From: Paenibacillus sp. SZ31 | GTDB lineage: Bacteria > Bacillota > Bacilli > Paenibacillales > Paenibacillaceae | NCBI RefSeq assembly: GCF_012912005.1 | Contig: NZ_JABBEA010000020.1 | Span: 1-64,000, forward strand | Direction of reading: 5' to 3' | DNA: 64,000 nt | Made by a program: the position numbers and the translations under genes | Notes under the pieces: generated by a model | The model's database searches: none | The model's input: the letters and a program-made list of their open reading frames with translations, nothing else | Told to the model about the DNA's origin: nothing | Shown here: piece after piece, positions 8,034-17,389 of the stretch | Layout: each line of letters opens with the position of its first letter | Position numbering within the stretch: the stretch's first letter is position 1

Positions 8034-10466
8034 TTAACCTTTCCAGTTCTCGGACACGGGATGAATACCCCAGATATCTGTCGCGTACTCACTTATGGTA
8101 CGATCGCTGGAGAATATGCCGGAATGCGCCGTGTTTAATATCGCTTTCCGAGTCCAGCCTGGAACATCCCGATACGCCTGGTCAATGGCAGCATGTGCGT
8201 CTGCATAAGCAGCAAAATCACGCAATACAAAGTATTCGTCACCATGAGCCAGCAACGAGTCATAGATGTCCCAGAACTCCCCATCTCGATAACAGAATGC
8301 ACCTGGATGCACCAATTGCTCCACGACCTCGCGAATCCGATCATCGTGCTGCACAATCTCATTCGGACGATAGCTGCCAGAACGATAATACTCAAGCACT
8401 TCGTCCGCACGCAGACCATAGATGAACATATTTTCTTCTCCGACCTGCTCTGCCATCTCCACATTGGCTCCATCCATCGTGCCAATCGTTAAGGCGCCGT
8501 TCATCATAAACTTCATGTTGCCCGTACCCGAAGCTTCCTTGCCTGCGGTTGAGATCTGTTCACTAACATCCGCGGCCGGAATAATCTTCTCTGCAAGAGA
8601 AACGGAATAGTTTTCGAGGAAAAATACCTTCAAGCGGTCATTCACCGCTGCATCCCGATTCACCGTGTCAGATACCGTATTGATCAGCTTGATGATTTTC
8701 TTGGCAAAATAATAACTCGGTGCTGCCTTAGCTCCAAAGATGAAAGTACGTGGCACCATATCAAACGAAGCATCATGTTTAAGCCGATTATACAGATGCA
8801 TCACATGCAGAATGTTCAACAGTTGCCGTTTGTACCCATGCAGCCTCTTCACCTGCACATCAAAAATGGAATCCGGATTCACTGTCGTTCCAGTATGATT
8901 CAGAATATACGCAGCAAGTCGTTCCTTGTTATCCCGCTTAATCGAACGGAACTGCTCTTGGAATGATGTATTATCCGCAAAGCCTGCCAGCTGGTCCAGC
9001 TTGCCCGGCTCTGTTATCCATTCGTTACCAATTGTATCCGTGATGAGATCCGACAGTTTCGGATTGGCATGCATCAGCCAGCGGCGATGGGTAATGCCAT
9101 TCGTTTTGTTATTGAAACGTTCTGGATACAGTGCATAGAACGGAGCCATCTCACGTTCTTTCAAAATCTCGGTATGCAATGCAGCGACACCATTCACGCT
9201 ATGACTGCCTACAATCGCCAGATGCGCCATCCGCACCTGATCGTTCGCAACGATCGCCAAGTGCCCTATGCGATCCTGATCTCCCGGATACCGGTCCAGC
9301 AGCATGCCACAGAAGCGTTTGTTGATCTCTTCAATGATCATATAGATGCGTGGCAGCAGCTTGCTGATCATGGATACAGGCCATTTCTCAAGCGCTTCGC
9401 TCAGCGTCGTATGATTGGTATACGATACGGTTCTAGTCGTGATATCCCATGCTTCATCCCAGCCATAACCCTTCACATCCATCAGGATGCGCATCAGTTC
9501 TGGAATAACCAAGGTTGGATGCGTGTCGTTGATGTGGAAAGCCACTTTATCCGGCAAACGATCATACGGTAGCTCCAGCTTGTTGAACGTACGCAAGGCA
9601 CTTTGCACACCTGCCGAACACATGAAGTATTGCTGCTTCAATCGCAACAGCTTTCCTTCATACTGTGAATCATCCGGATACAAGAATTCCGAGATCGATT
9701 CTACCGAACGGCTATAATCCAGATAGCCGTAGTAATTCGAAGGGGTATCGAGTGAAGTCTCGCGCTTCGGCTCAGCACTCCATAGACGCAATGTGTTCAC
9801 ATGGGTTTGGCCATAACCGATGACAGGCACGTCATAGGGAATGGCGACAACCGATTCGGCATCTTTTGTAACAAACTGATATTCTCCATCCTGTTCGTGA
9901 GCTTCTACCCGGCCCCAAAACTGTACTTCCACCTTTTTGTCTGGACGACGGACTTCCCATTCGTTGCCTTTATCCAGCCAATTGTCAGGTAATTCGACCT
10001 GATTGCCATTGATGATTTTTTGCTCAAACAATCCGTATTTATACCGAATGCCGCAGCCATGTCCTGCATACCCAAGTGATGCAAGTGAATCTAGGAAACA
10101 GGCAGCGAGTCGTCCGAGACCTCCGTTACCGAGTCCTGCATCCGCCTCCTGCTCTTCCACCTCTTCCAAGGAGAAGCCCAGCTCAGCCAGACTGTCGCGC
10201 ACCAATTCCAATTCATTCACATTCAACAGATTGTTGCCGAGCAGACGTCCAATCAGGAATTCCAGCGAGAAGTAATAGACCTGTTTATCCTGGCGCTGCT
10301 TAAACCCCTGATTCGACGCTGCCCAATCCTGGCCTGCATATTCACGAATCATGCTTCCCAGTACGTGGTACACGTCTTCCTGTGTTGCTTCTTCAATCGG
10401 TTTGCCCAATTTGCTGACCAGATTCCGTGTAAAGATACTCTTGAACGTTTCCTTGTTGTCAAACAA
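8034..10466 (-). CDS. glgP: Glycogen phosphorylase
   Basis: Cytoplasmic GT35 enzyme that phosphorolyses glycogen to glucose-1-phosphate with pyridoxal phosphate. I place the start at a TTG at 10466, eight bases after GGGAGG, giving 810 residues that begin MFDNKETFKSIF as in homologues; the open frame extends 24 codons further without a better site. Recognisable parts are the N-terminal DAGLGNGGLGRLAACFLDS block, VAFHINDTHPTLVIPELMRI, QVKRLHGYKRQLLN, and the PLP-lysine region GTGNMKFMMNGALTIGTMDG. It is downstream of glgC and glgD on the same strand but separated by 560 bases containing two hairpin repeats, so it may have its own promoter. Neither glgA nor glgB is in the window. Confidence 0.95.
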   Translation of the reverse strand: MFDNKETFKSIFTRNLVSKLGKPIEEATQEDVYHVLGSMIREYAGQDWAASNQGFKQRQDKQVYYFSLEFLIGRLLGNNLLNVNELELVRDSLAELGFSLEEVEEQEADAGLGNGGLGRLAACFLDSLASLGYAGHGCGIRYKYGLFEQKIINGNQVELPDNWLDKGNEWEVRRPDKKVEVQFWGRVEAHEQDGEYQFVTKDAESVVAIPYDVPVIGYGQTHVNTLRLWSAEPKRETSLDTPSNYYGYLDYSRSVESISEFLYPDDSQYEGKLLRLKQQYFMCSAGVQSALRTFNKLELPYDRLPDKVAFHINDTHPTLVIPELMRILMDVKGYGWDEAWDITTRTVSYTNHTTLSEALEKWPVSMISKLLPRIYMIIEEINKRFCGMLLDRYPGDQDRIGHLAIVANDQVRMAHLAIVGSHSVNGVAALHTEILKEREMAPFYALYPERFNNKTNGITHRRWLMHANPKLSDLITDTIGNEWITEPGKLDQLAGFADNTSFQEQFRSIKRDNKERLAAYILNHTGTTVNPDSIFDVQVKRLHGYKRQLLNILHVMHLYNRLKHDASFDMVPRTFIFGAKAAPSYYFAKKIIKLINTVSDTVNRDAAVNDRLKVFFLENYSVSLAEKIIPAADVSEQISTAGKEASGTGNMKFMMNGALTIGTMDGANVEMAEQVGEENMFIYGLRADEVLEYYRSGSYRPNEIVQHDDRIREVVEQLVHPGAFCYRDGEFWDIYDSLLAHGDEYFVLRDFAAYADAHAAIDQAYRDVPGWTRKAILNTAHSGIFSSDRTISEYATDIWGIHPVSENWKG

Positions 10467-10670
10467 AAGTAGGTTCCTCCCGGGGAAATCCTGCAGGACG
10501 GTGGCGGTACATACACTCAGTTGCTCAACATTGTGCAAAGTGGCCGTTACGGTTACGAATGGTTCTTATGATCCCTGTTGTCTCCAAATTTTCTTGATTA
10601 ACCTATATAAATTGAACTAAAGAATATTTACACTGGACACTTCGATGACAGAATAACCTTCCGATCGCTG

Positions 10671-10745
10671 TTATCCCCAGATTTTTTGATTCCTTTTTAA
10701 AAAGGGAAAATCCGGGGATAAAGGCGAGCGCTGCGCTTCTTCAGG
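10671..10745. repeat. Hairpin plus GGCGARCGCT repeat, copy 1
   Basis: An imperfect palindrome runs from TTATCCCCAGATTTT (10671-10685) to AAAATCCGGGGATAA (10707-10721), with a smaller palindrome CCTTTTTAAAAAGG in the loop. It is followed directly by AGGCGAGCGCTGCGCTTCTT. The second part recurs about 135 bases further on with two changes. It lies between glgD and glgP and is not coding. Confidence 0.6.
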
Positions 10746-10835
10746 TCATTTCTGTCCTCTCCGTTTTGTGTAAGTGTTTAAGTTGAATTTATATAATACA
10801 AGTTAAAATTTAAAGACAGCATATGCTTTCGGAGT

Positions 10836-10880
10836 AGCTTTCTTGCAGAAAGCTTTTAGGCGAACGCTACGCTTCTTCAG
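10836..10880. repeat. Hairpin plus GGCGARCGCT repeat, copy 2
   Basis: AGCTTTC (10836-10842) and GAAAGCT (10848-10854) can pair, and the following AGGCGAACGCTACGCTTCTT (from 10858) matches copy 1 at all but two positions. The order hairpin-then-motif is the same in both copies, which suggests a small dispersed intergenic element. The remaining 10.9-11.03 kb shows no gene. Confidence 0.55.
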
Positions 10881-11029
10881 AATCGATTTCGTTCCCTTCA
10901 CTACGTTTGCATGTTGGTGAGAACTTTCGAAATTTCAACTCATGCGTCGAAAGTGTATGAACCTTAAATCCGTCCTACAGGATTTTTATTTTATATATAT
11001 TTATAGAAGATATCGGTTACGTGTGGGTA

Positions 11030-12133
11030 TTAGATAATAGTGCTTTTCGCTAAAATGTATGGATTTGACGGGTCGCCGATCAGCGTCTGTCCTCCGGTCA
11101 GTTTCACGTCTTTATCCAGAATGACGTTCTCAAGGACCGTTCCTTCACCAATGTAGCATTTCTGCATGATGATGGAACCTTTAATTTTGGCACCCTTGGC
11201 CACCTGTACACCACGGAACAGAATGCTGTCTTCCACCTCGCCACCAACGATGCAGCCATTGGCAAGGAGTGAATGTTTAACATCAGCAGTATCCAGGTAT
11301 TTGGCAGGGGCTTCATATTTAATTTTGGTCTGAACGGGATCTTCCTTGAACAGTTGTTCATATTGCCCTGTATTCAACAGATCCATACTGTTGCGATAAT
11401 AACTGTCGATCGAATTGATAACTGCGTGATAGCCATCATATGCATACGCAGCGATATTCAATCCATCGGGATTTTTTTGAATGACATCCCGGAAGAAATG
11501 GCTCTCGCCATGATCGATGCAGCGTTGCACCTGGCGCAGGAACAATTCCTTTTCCATGATGAAAATTTCTGTATATATATTCGGGTGGTTAGCGCTTTGG
11601 TGAATGTCCACCACGTTGCCGTCCCCGTCATGGTCAACTTTGACACAGGCATCATGCTCAGGCAGCAGCTGATCCACTTTTTTGCAAACCAGTGTAACGT
11701 CCGCTCCTTTGCTAATGTGATACCTATAGACATCCTGAAGGTCTGCTTTGGTCACATGGCGACTGCCCGCATGCACAACATATTGCCCTGCACCTCTGTG
11801 GAAAAAGTCCAAATTGTTATGGAAATGCTGCAAGTCCCCCTGTGACGTATCTGTTGGATCGTTCCAGTCCGGTGGCAAAATAAACATACCTCCATGCTTG
11901 CGATCCAGATCCCACGGCTTGCCGTCACCGAGATGGTCCATCAGCGAACGATATTTTCGCCGTACAAATACCCCTATACTCTCAATACCTGCATTCATCA
12001 TATTCGATAGAACAAAATCGATCAGACGGTAACGCCCGGCATAAGGCACCGCGGCTCCGCAGCGAAAGTACGTCAATTCCTTCAATTCCTCAAGTTCATG
12101 GTCAAGGTTAATAACTCCGATCAATGGTTTCAT
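11030..12133 (-). CDS. glgD: GlgD, non-catalytic glucose-1-phosphate adenylyltransferase subunit
   Basis: ADP-glucose pyrophosphorylase-family subunit (about 367 residues) that in Firmicutes pairs with GlgC and modulates ADP-glucose synthesis. It has the family nucleotidyltransferase fold and C-terminal left-handed beta-helix repeats (VKHSLLANGCIVGGEVEDS and similar), but the N-terminal glycine-rich loop seen in GlgC ([10 protein letters not shown]) is replaced by VINLDHELEELKELTY, as in known GlgD proteins. I chose the ATG at 12133, about 11 bases from AAGGA; a GTG three codons earlier is possible. It starts 26 bases after the glgC stop and is certainly co-transcribed with it. Confidence 0.92.
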   Translation of the reverse strand: MKPLIGVINLDHELEELKELTYFRCGAAVPYAGRYRLIDFVLSNMMNAGIESIGVFVRRKYRSLMDHLGDGKPWDLDRKHGGMFILPPDWNDPTDTSQGDLQHFHNNLDFFHRGAGQYVVHAGSRHVTKADLQDVYRYHISKGADVTLVCKKVDQLLPEHDACVKVDHDGDGNVVDIHQSANHPNIYTEIFIMEKELFLRQVQRCIDHGESHFFRDVIQKNPDGLNIAAYAYDGYHAVINSIDSYYRNSMDLLNTGQYEQLFKEDPVQTKIKYEAPAKYLDTADVKHSLLANGCIVGGEVEDSILFRGVQVAKGAKIKGSIIMQKCYIGEGTVLENVILDKDVKLTGGQTLIGDPSNPYILAKSTII

Positions 12134-12159
12134 CGCATGCACCGTCCTTTTGGCTTCAA

Positions 12160-13332
12160 TTAGGCCTTGCTGGTTATTCCTTGGCGAAGCTGACGTTCCA
12201 GTTCTTCCTGATCCACGAGCAATATATCACTCTCATCTCCCGGTGCAGGCGAAATCTGTGTTCCATCCGGAATAACCAATCCTTCTGAGATAATCGCTCG
12301 GTAAATGCGCACATTTTGCCCGATTTTCACCCTTGGCATGATGACCGAATCGATAACGGCGCTGTTCTCCCCAACTTCAATTCCATAGAATAGAACGGAA
12401 TGATTGACCTCACCGTGTACGACACTGCCTTCACTAATAATGCAATTCCGCACCTTGGCCGATGGGGAGATGTATTGTGCAGGTTGATTTGGATTACGTG
12501 TAAAGATACGCCAGTCCGGATCATTCAGATTAAACGGTGTGTCTTCGTCCAACAGGTCCATATTGGATTCCCATAGACTGCGAATGGTACCTACGTCTTT
12601 CCAGTAACCTTCGAACGGATACGCATATAAGGATTTTTCATTTTCAAGCAACAAAGGAATGATATCTTTACCAAAATCATAGGAGGTGGATGCCTGTTGT
12701 TCATCCTGGATCAGGAAACGTTTCAGTACATCCCACTTGAAGAGATAGATACCCATGGAAGCGAGTGTGCTCTTGGGTTCAGGAGGTTTTTCTTCAAATT
12801 CATAGATGCTATAGTCATCGTTGGTGTTCAGCACCCCGAAACGGCTGGCTTCTTCCAATGAGACATCAATAACCGATATGGTGCAGTCCGCATCTTTTTC
12901 TTTGTGATACTGGAGCATCTTTTCATAATCCATTTTATAGATATGATCCCCTGACAGAATGAGCACATGCTCAGGATCGAATTGTTCAATAAAATTTAGG
13001 TTGCGGAAAATCGCATCCGCTGTCCCCCGGTACCAGTTGCTACCGTCTTCACGTTCATGAGGTGGGAGTACGTATACCCCGCCGTTTTTACGGTCCAGAT
13101 CCCAGTCACTGCCAATGCCTATGTAAGAATGCAGGACGAGTGGTTCATACTGGGTCAACACGCCAACCGTATCAATACCCGAATTGGAGCAGTTACTCAG
13201 TGGAAAATCAATGATTCGGTATGTTCCTCCAAAATATACAGCTGGCTTCGCCAGTGATTTCGTTAATCCTTTTAACCTCTTCCCTTGCCCTCCGGCAAGT
13301 AGCATCGCTACAACTTCTTTTTTCGCCATCAT
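12160..13332 (-). CDS. glgC: Glucose-1-phosphate adenylyltransferase, catalytic subunit
   Basis: Makes ADP-glucose from glucose-1-phosphate and ATP, the committed step of glycogen synthesis. The product is about 390 residues. Visible motifs are the nucleotide loop [29 protein letters not shown], the substrate-loop region [24 protein letters not shown], and beta-helix repeats at the C terminus. Two consecutive ATG codons (13332 and 13329) follow GGAGGAGG at 5 and 8 bases; the upstream frame extension has no site. It is the first gene of glgC-glgD and probably starts from a promoter in 13.35-13.5 kb. Confidence 0.95.
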   Translation of the reverse strand: MMAKKEVVAMLLAGGQGKRLKGLTKSLAKPAVYFGGTYRIIDFPLSNCSNSGIDTVGVLTQYEPLVLHSYIGIGSDWDLDRKNGGVYVLPPHEREDGSNWYRGTADAIFRNLNFIEQFDPEHVLILSGDHIYKMDYEKMLQYHKEKDADCTISVIDVSLEEASRFGVLNTNDDYSIYEFEEKPPEPKSTLASMGIYLFKWDVLKRFLIQDEQQASTSYDFGKDIIPLLLENEKSLYAYPFEGYWKDVGTIRSLWESNMDLLDEDTPFNLNDPDWRIFTRNPNQPAQYISPSAKVRNCIISEGSVVHGEVNHSVLFYGIEVGENSAVIDSVIMPRVKIGQNVRIYRAIISEGLVIPDGTQISPAPGDESDILLVDQEELERQLRQGITSKA

Positions 13333-13353
13333 TACAGCCTCCTCCACGTGCAT

Positions 13354-13916
13354 TCGTTCTGATTCATTTCAGAGCCCATAATCGATATTCTGTTGTGTGG
13401 ACACTGTTGTCTTGATTAGGAGCTTGCTGTACAGATGTGTAGCCGGATGAATCAACTTGCAATTGAACTTCTTGGATTGTGAAGCCTGAAATAGAGATAA
13501 TGCGGTGTAGAATTGCCTTGACTGACTTACTGAGGTGAATGTTAGATGTAGAGCTTAAGGTGTAGCTCGTGGACAATGTAATAGACTACTCCTATTTAAC
13601 ATTAAACACGAAACGGACTGGGGAATCTTACTGGAAAACATCGACATCAAGTTTAGGTTCAAATCACCCTTTCTCGTGTCGCTGCTATTTATATTGTATT
13701 CGATAAAAAGGAATGAAACTCCTTTTGGAAAATTCATGGTAAAAATGTGTGGTTCGCGGATCTATATACCTACAAAGTTGTATAAAAAGGGCTTTAGTAT
13801 CAGGAATTATAATAATTATTGTAAATTTTTAGAGGAATACATAGAAATGTGTCGAATGATAGATATGGTATAAAAGTAGCACTTAGAATTGCATTGAGCA
13901 ATCTATCGAAGAGTTA
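13354..13916. other. Intergenic region between glgC and the AT-rich island
   Basis: The left part should hold the minus-strand glgC promoter, which I could not fix with confidence. Composition becomes markedly more AT-rich from about 13.7 kb, where the island begins. A 65-codon plus-strand frame (13676-13873) has no ribosome binding site and is not called. The right part should hold any promoter that enters the invertible segment from the left. Confidence 0.5.
13866..13874 (+). promoter_or_regulatory. Possible extended -10 promoter facing the cassette
   Basis: TGGTATAAA matches an extended -10 element (TGnTATAAT-like) and points to the right into site A and the large gene. No good -35 hexamer is visible, which extended -10 promoters can tolerate. 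It lies outside the inverted repeat, so it would drive whichever cassette gene faces it. Position and activity are inferred. Confidence 0.35.
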
Positions 13917-13945
13917 CATACTAATAACTATAAATTATTTGGAGG
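13917..13945 (+). repeat. Recombination core site A (left inverted repeat)
   Basis: Left arm CATACTAATAA, centre CTATAAA, right arm TTATTTGGAGG. The right arm and centre are identical to site B; the left arm keeps 8 of 11 positions. An 11-7-11 arrangement is typical of tyrosine-recombinase core sites. The right arm supplies the GGAGG for the downstream gene, whose GTG start is 12 bases further on. Confidence 0.6.
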
Positions 13946-13957
13946 TTGAATAGACCA

Positions 13958-16348
13958 GTGGAGTTACCAGTTCAAAAAGAAATTAAGAGTTTTGTAACTG
14001 AAGCACTATCCAGCAATAGAACGAGCAACATTATAGGTATCATTACGAACAGTCGTTTTGATATCAAAGCAAGTTATTCGAGTCAACTGGATGGCTATAA
14101 TCAAATTGAGTTCAAAGAGATGTTAGGTATGATTCCTGCTACTGCCAAGCTGAAAATTTCAGGAGGTATTAAACTTGATTTTTTGAAAATATTCCAATCG
14201 ACATTTTCTCTTGTAAATGGTGGTGTCTCTCCACTCGCTCTAGATTTAAAAGAGATTACCGGAGTTACACCGGAAATAGCAGTTAACTGGGAAAAAGAGT
14301 TTAATCCGGTAATTAACTATCTAAAACCCCGAAAAAAATCTTACAAGAAATATAAAAAAACGAAAAGGATCATTGTAGTTGAAGATTATTTGGCTCTAAC
14401 AAGGCAGGAACAATCACTTCTAAAATTAATTGTTAGCTATGTACAGTCCAAAAAAATAAACGATACGATTGTCGTGATTCAATTTATTGATTTAAAATCA
14501 AATGAATCAAATTTTTCGAATATTACTTCTAGACATTTTGATATAACTGAAGTTGATTTACAATCTGTATTTCAGAAAAACACAAATTATGGAGAACATG
14601 TTGTTAGTCTCACAAAATCATTAGGAATAGACTTCTTTCAAGAGTACAGAGAAATTATTATTCAATCGAATCAAATTGAGCTCGAAAACGTAGAAAAAAT
14701 TATCAAAAAAATAATAGATGAAACACTATCTACATCGAGTGACAACCCCGATTACAGAAAACAATTGGATCTCTTTTTGTATCAGTGTAGTCTTTTTATG
14801 ATTCAATTCACAAAATTTGATATAGAAGATGGTATAGATCCTTCCATGCTTGAATTTATTGCACCCGCCATGAGTGCAAAACTTATTGGGAAAACTGAAG
14901 AAAATAAGTATAGTTTTTTGGAAGTTGCTATACGAAACTATTTTCATAATGAAGCAAAAAACACGCTCCAGAGCCCTGTAATTGAAAGGATTTATGCTTA
15001 TTTAAACAAACTTTATCCTCACGAATATTTTTATTTAGCAGAGCTGCAACAACAATTCAGCAGAAATAAAGATGATGTTACTTCTGCTTACATTGTTGCA
15101 TATTATTTTTCCAAGAAAGAAGGGATGGAGACACAACTCAATCAAATAGTTTCTGTGATGTTAAAGAATAATATTGGTGAATATTATGTCAACAAAATGG
15201 AACTTGTGAGAACTAATAAATTTCAAGACTCAACAGATCTTGATCCAGAAATAACCGGACTTTTTTACGAAACAAAAGAAAGTAATTTAAGTACTCTTGC
15301 CAAACTTTGTTGCTACTCCGTTTTAGCAAGCTACTTATTTGAAAATGAAAAAATTCTAAATAATCTTTATAAGCTATATTCTGAAATATCTTTAGAACTT
15401 CAAAAGTTGAATGATGAAAATTGTAATAGTGTTCTTTACTGGCAGAATGAGTTCTACATCAATCAAATACTTTTAGCAGCATCCTTTGATGACCCTCCTT
15501 CCCTATTGAGAGGCAAAGCCATACGAAATTCGCAGAATCAAATAGAACATTTACTAAGAACTTTTAAACAAAATAGCAGTCATAAGGACTCCAATTATCT
15601 CAAATTTTTGCGAGTAGGGAACACAATCTATATCGAAGATACTGAGAAAGGAATCAAGTTAACAGAGAAAGCTTACTGGGAATCCAAAAACTATCCTTAT
15701 GAATATGAACTTGCCAAGATCAATTACAGCTTCTCCCTGATTTACTTGGGATATTACAAAAACGCAAATAAGGTGCTAAGCGAAAAAAGTTCCTTCGACT
15801 TAAACATCATAAATAAAGATACGTATCTTTCTTATCATAACAATTATACTATTGCTCAAATCTTATCAGGTAAGATAACGCATAAAAAGGCTATGAAAAA
15901 ATTTGAAAATCTATTAAATCAAATAGATAGTAAGGATTCAAGTGATGCAACAATAATTAAAAACAACATGGCAGCTGCACAACTTGATATACAGCGAGAA
16001 ACTGCGTTGCAATCTTTAGACTCTATAGTGAATGACCCCGATCATTATCATAGTTTCTACGCTTTTCATAATATCCTTTATTTATATTTTAAAGAAAGAA
16101 ACTTAAAGTTATTTGATTCGTTTTATAAAAGTGACTGGCAGAGAAAATTCCCGAAATTATTAAAGCCGTATTTTAAATTTTTTAATAATAAATTTTCTGC
16201 TATGAGAATATTACTTGTACAGGACCTGCAATTTAGCGAAATGGTAGAGCTGTTATATAACGAATTGAATTCAAAGTATCCTGAAAAAACTTACACACAC
16301 TATAAGAAATTAATATTATTTGGAGGCATAGAGCGGTGGTTCGAGTAA
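13958..16348 (+). CDS. Large AT-rich protein of unknown function, TPR-like C-terminal part
   Basis: About 796 residues from a GTG at 13958 (an in-frame TTG at 13946 touches the GGAGG and is less likely). I do not recognise the family. Residues roughly 1-215 have the alternation of a nucleotide-binding core, with KRIIVVEDYLALTRQEQ and DTIVVIQFID resembling Walker B and the next strand, but there is no Walker A loop, so an intact P-loop NTPase is not supported. Residues from about 330 onward are almost wholly helical, rich in Tyr, Asn, Lys and Leu, with tandem helix pairs of TPR type (for example KINYSFSLIYLGYYKNANKV). No signal peptide or membrane segment. It lies inside the inverted-repeat cassette and its 3' end overlaps the convergent ATP-grasp gene by 33 bases. 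Confidence 0.75.
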   Translation: MELPVQKEIKSFVTEALSSNRTSNIIGIITNSRFDIKASYSSQLDGYNQIEFKEMLGMIPATAKLKISGGIKLDFLKIFQSTFSLVNGGVSPLALDLKEITGVTPEIAVNWEKEFNPVINYLKPRKKSYKKYKKTKRIIVVEDYLALTRQEQSLLKLIVSYVQSKKINDTIVVIQFIDLKSNESNFSNITSRHFDITEVDLQSVFQKNTNYGEHVVSLTKSLGIDFFQEYREIIIQSNQIELENVEKIIKKIIDETLSTSSDNPDYRKQLDLFLYQCSLFMIQFTKFDIEDGIDPSMLEFIAPAMSAKLIGKTEENKYSFLEVAIRNYFHNEAKNTLQSPVIERIYAYLNKLYPHEYFYLAELQQQFSRNKDDVTSAYIVAYYFSKKEGMETQLNQIVSVMLKNNIGEYYVNKMELVRTNKFQDSTDLDPEITGLFYETKESNLSTLAKLCCYSVLASYLFENEKILNNLYKLYSEISLELQKLNDENCNSVLYWQNEFYINQILLAASFDDPPSLLRGKAIRNSQNQIEHLLRTFKQNSSHKDSNYLKFLRVGNTIYIEDTEKGIKLTEKAYWESKNYPYEYELAKINYSFSLIYLGYYKNANKVLSEKSSFDLNIINKDTYLSYHNNYTIAQILSGKITHKKAMKKFENLLNQIDSKDSSDATIIKNNMAAAQLDIQRETALQSLDSIVNDPDHYHSFYAFHNILYLYFKERNLKLFDSFYKSDWQRKFPKLLKPYFKFFNNKFSAMRILLVQDLQFSEMVELLYNELNSKYPEKTYTHYKKLILFGGIERWFE
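16316..16326 (+). repeat. Third copy of the recombination arm at the shared gene ends
   Basis: TTATTTGGAGG here is identical to the right arm of sites A and B. It lies exactly in the overlap of the two convergent genes: on the minus strand it encodes the last codons and TAA stop of the ATP-grasp gene. The seven bases to its left (ATTAATA) and the next eleven do not match the full site. It could be a decayed site or a coincidence. Confidence 0.4.
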
Positions 16349-17386
16349 TCGATGTTTCTTAATTGCTTCAAAAACAAGCATTCTATATGCAGCTTCTTCA
16401 TCTCCATTAAAAACATGTTGAAACAAAAGATGAGCCGAACTTTTAGAAGAAATTGTCGGGTTTGGTGTGATATCAATAATATAAATATCTTTTTCAGTCA
16501 CTCTAAAATCAATTCGACTTATAGCTGAGAAGCCTAGTATTTCTGCACATCGACACGCAACTGATGCAATAAGCTCGGCATGAGGTCCCTTGTGAATATC
16601 AAAATCATAATTTTCATTTGCAATCGTTTGATAATCAAGATATTTTTCATTATTTAGAAAAACGATTTCTACAACTTCTGGAGCCAAATATGCATTATTA
16701 TGATGAATAACAGGGACTTCTACCTCCTTGCCCTCAATGTATTGTTGAATTAACAATGTCCCATACATCTCATAATGAGAATGTATTAGTTCAATTGCTT
16801 CCTTGTATGTGGTTTCTTGTACATCAATTTTAACAACCCCAATGCTAGCTGACTCTGAATTAGGTTTCAGTAAAAAATCCTTCTTATTTTGATAAAAATC
16901 CTGAATATTGCAAAAATCCTCTTCATTTCTGAAAATATATGTAAGCGGAAAATACACTCCGAGTTGATTTTCAATCTTTTCATACATAAGCGATTTATTA
17001 CCACCCAACACAGAAGAATAAAAATCTGCTCCAATATTGTAAACTTCATAATGCTCACAAATTAATGGAACAAGGCATCTTCTTCCTATACCATTAGTAT
17101 TCTGGGCCATTGAATACACTAATACATACTTGAACCTTTGTTTGAGATTATGAATATCTGCAATAAATTTTTCTTCACTGTTGAATGAAATTACATAATC
17201 CAACACAGAACGAAAGGCATTGACGATCTCCGATTGCTCATAACTAGTGATACACTCAGATTTATGTGCATCATTTTGATAAGTATCTATGCTGTTAAAA
17301 ACGAATACAACACACATGATATCAGGATATTTTTTCATATTATCCATATCGTTATAAAATTTAATCAAATTCTTAACTTCTTCCAC
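16316..17386 (-). CDS. ATP-grasp ligase related to D-Ala-D-Ala ligase
   Basis: A 356-residue cytoplasmic enzyme with the ATP-grasp fold. The GNKSLMYEKIENQLG block (about 130-145) matches the start of the ATP-grasp domain in D-alanine-D-alanine ligases, FLLKPNSESASIGVVKI carries the ATP-binding lysine, LIQQYIEGKEVEVPVI gives the adenine-contact strand, and RIDFRVTEKDIYIIDITPNP contains the acidic metal ligands (a normal ligase has EINTxP, here DITPNP). The N-terminal part differs from Ddl, so a carboxylate-amine ligation such as dipeptide or amino-acid conjugate formation is inferred, substrate unknown. Start GTG lies 7 bases after GGAGG from site B. It directly follows the recombinase gene on the same strand (43 bases). 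Confidence 0.75.
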   Translation of the reverse strand: MEEVKNLIKFYNDMDNMKKYPDIMCVVFVFNSIDTYQNDAHKSECITSYEQSEIVNAFRSVLDYVISFNSEEKFIADIHNLKQRFKYVLVYSMAQNTNGIGRRCLVPLICEHYEVYNIGADFYSSVLGGNKSLMYEKIENQLGVYFPLTYIFRNEEDFCNIQDFYQNKKDFLLKPNSESASIGVVKIDVQETTYKEAIELIHSHYEMYGTLLIQQYIEGKEVEVPVIHHNNAYLAPEVVEIVFLNNEKYLDYQTIANENYDFDIHKGPHAELIASVACRCAEILGFSAISRIDFRVTEKDIYIIDITPNPTISSKSSAHLLFQHVFNGDEEAAYRMLVFEAIKKHRLLEPPLYASK

Positions 17387-17389
17387 TAC

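Noticed and set aside
13676-13873. 65-codon plus-strand frame left of site A
   Set aside because: No ribosome binding site, composition typical of AT-rich noncoding DNA, and its end runs into the putative -10 element. Not called as a gene.
13958-14700. Intact P-loop NTPase in the large cassette protein
   Set aside because: The candidate loop near residues 30-40 lacks any GxxxxGK[ST] pattern, so only a degenerate similarity is reported.
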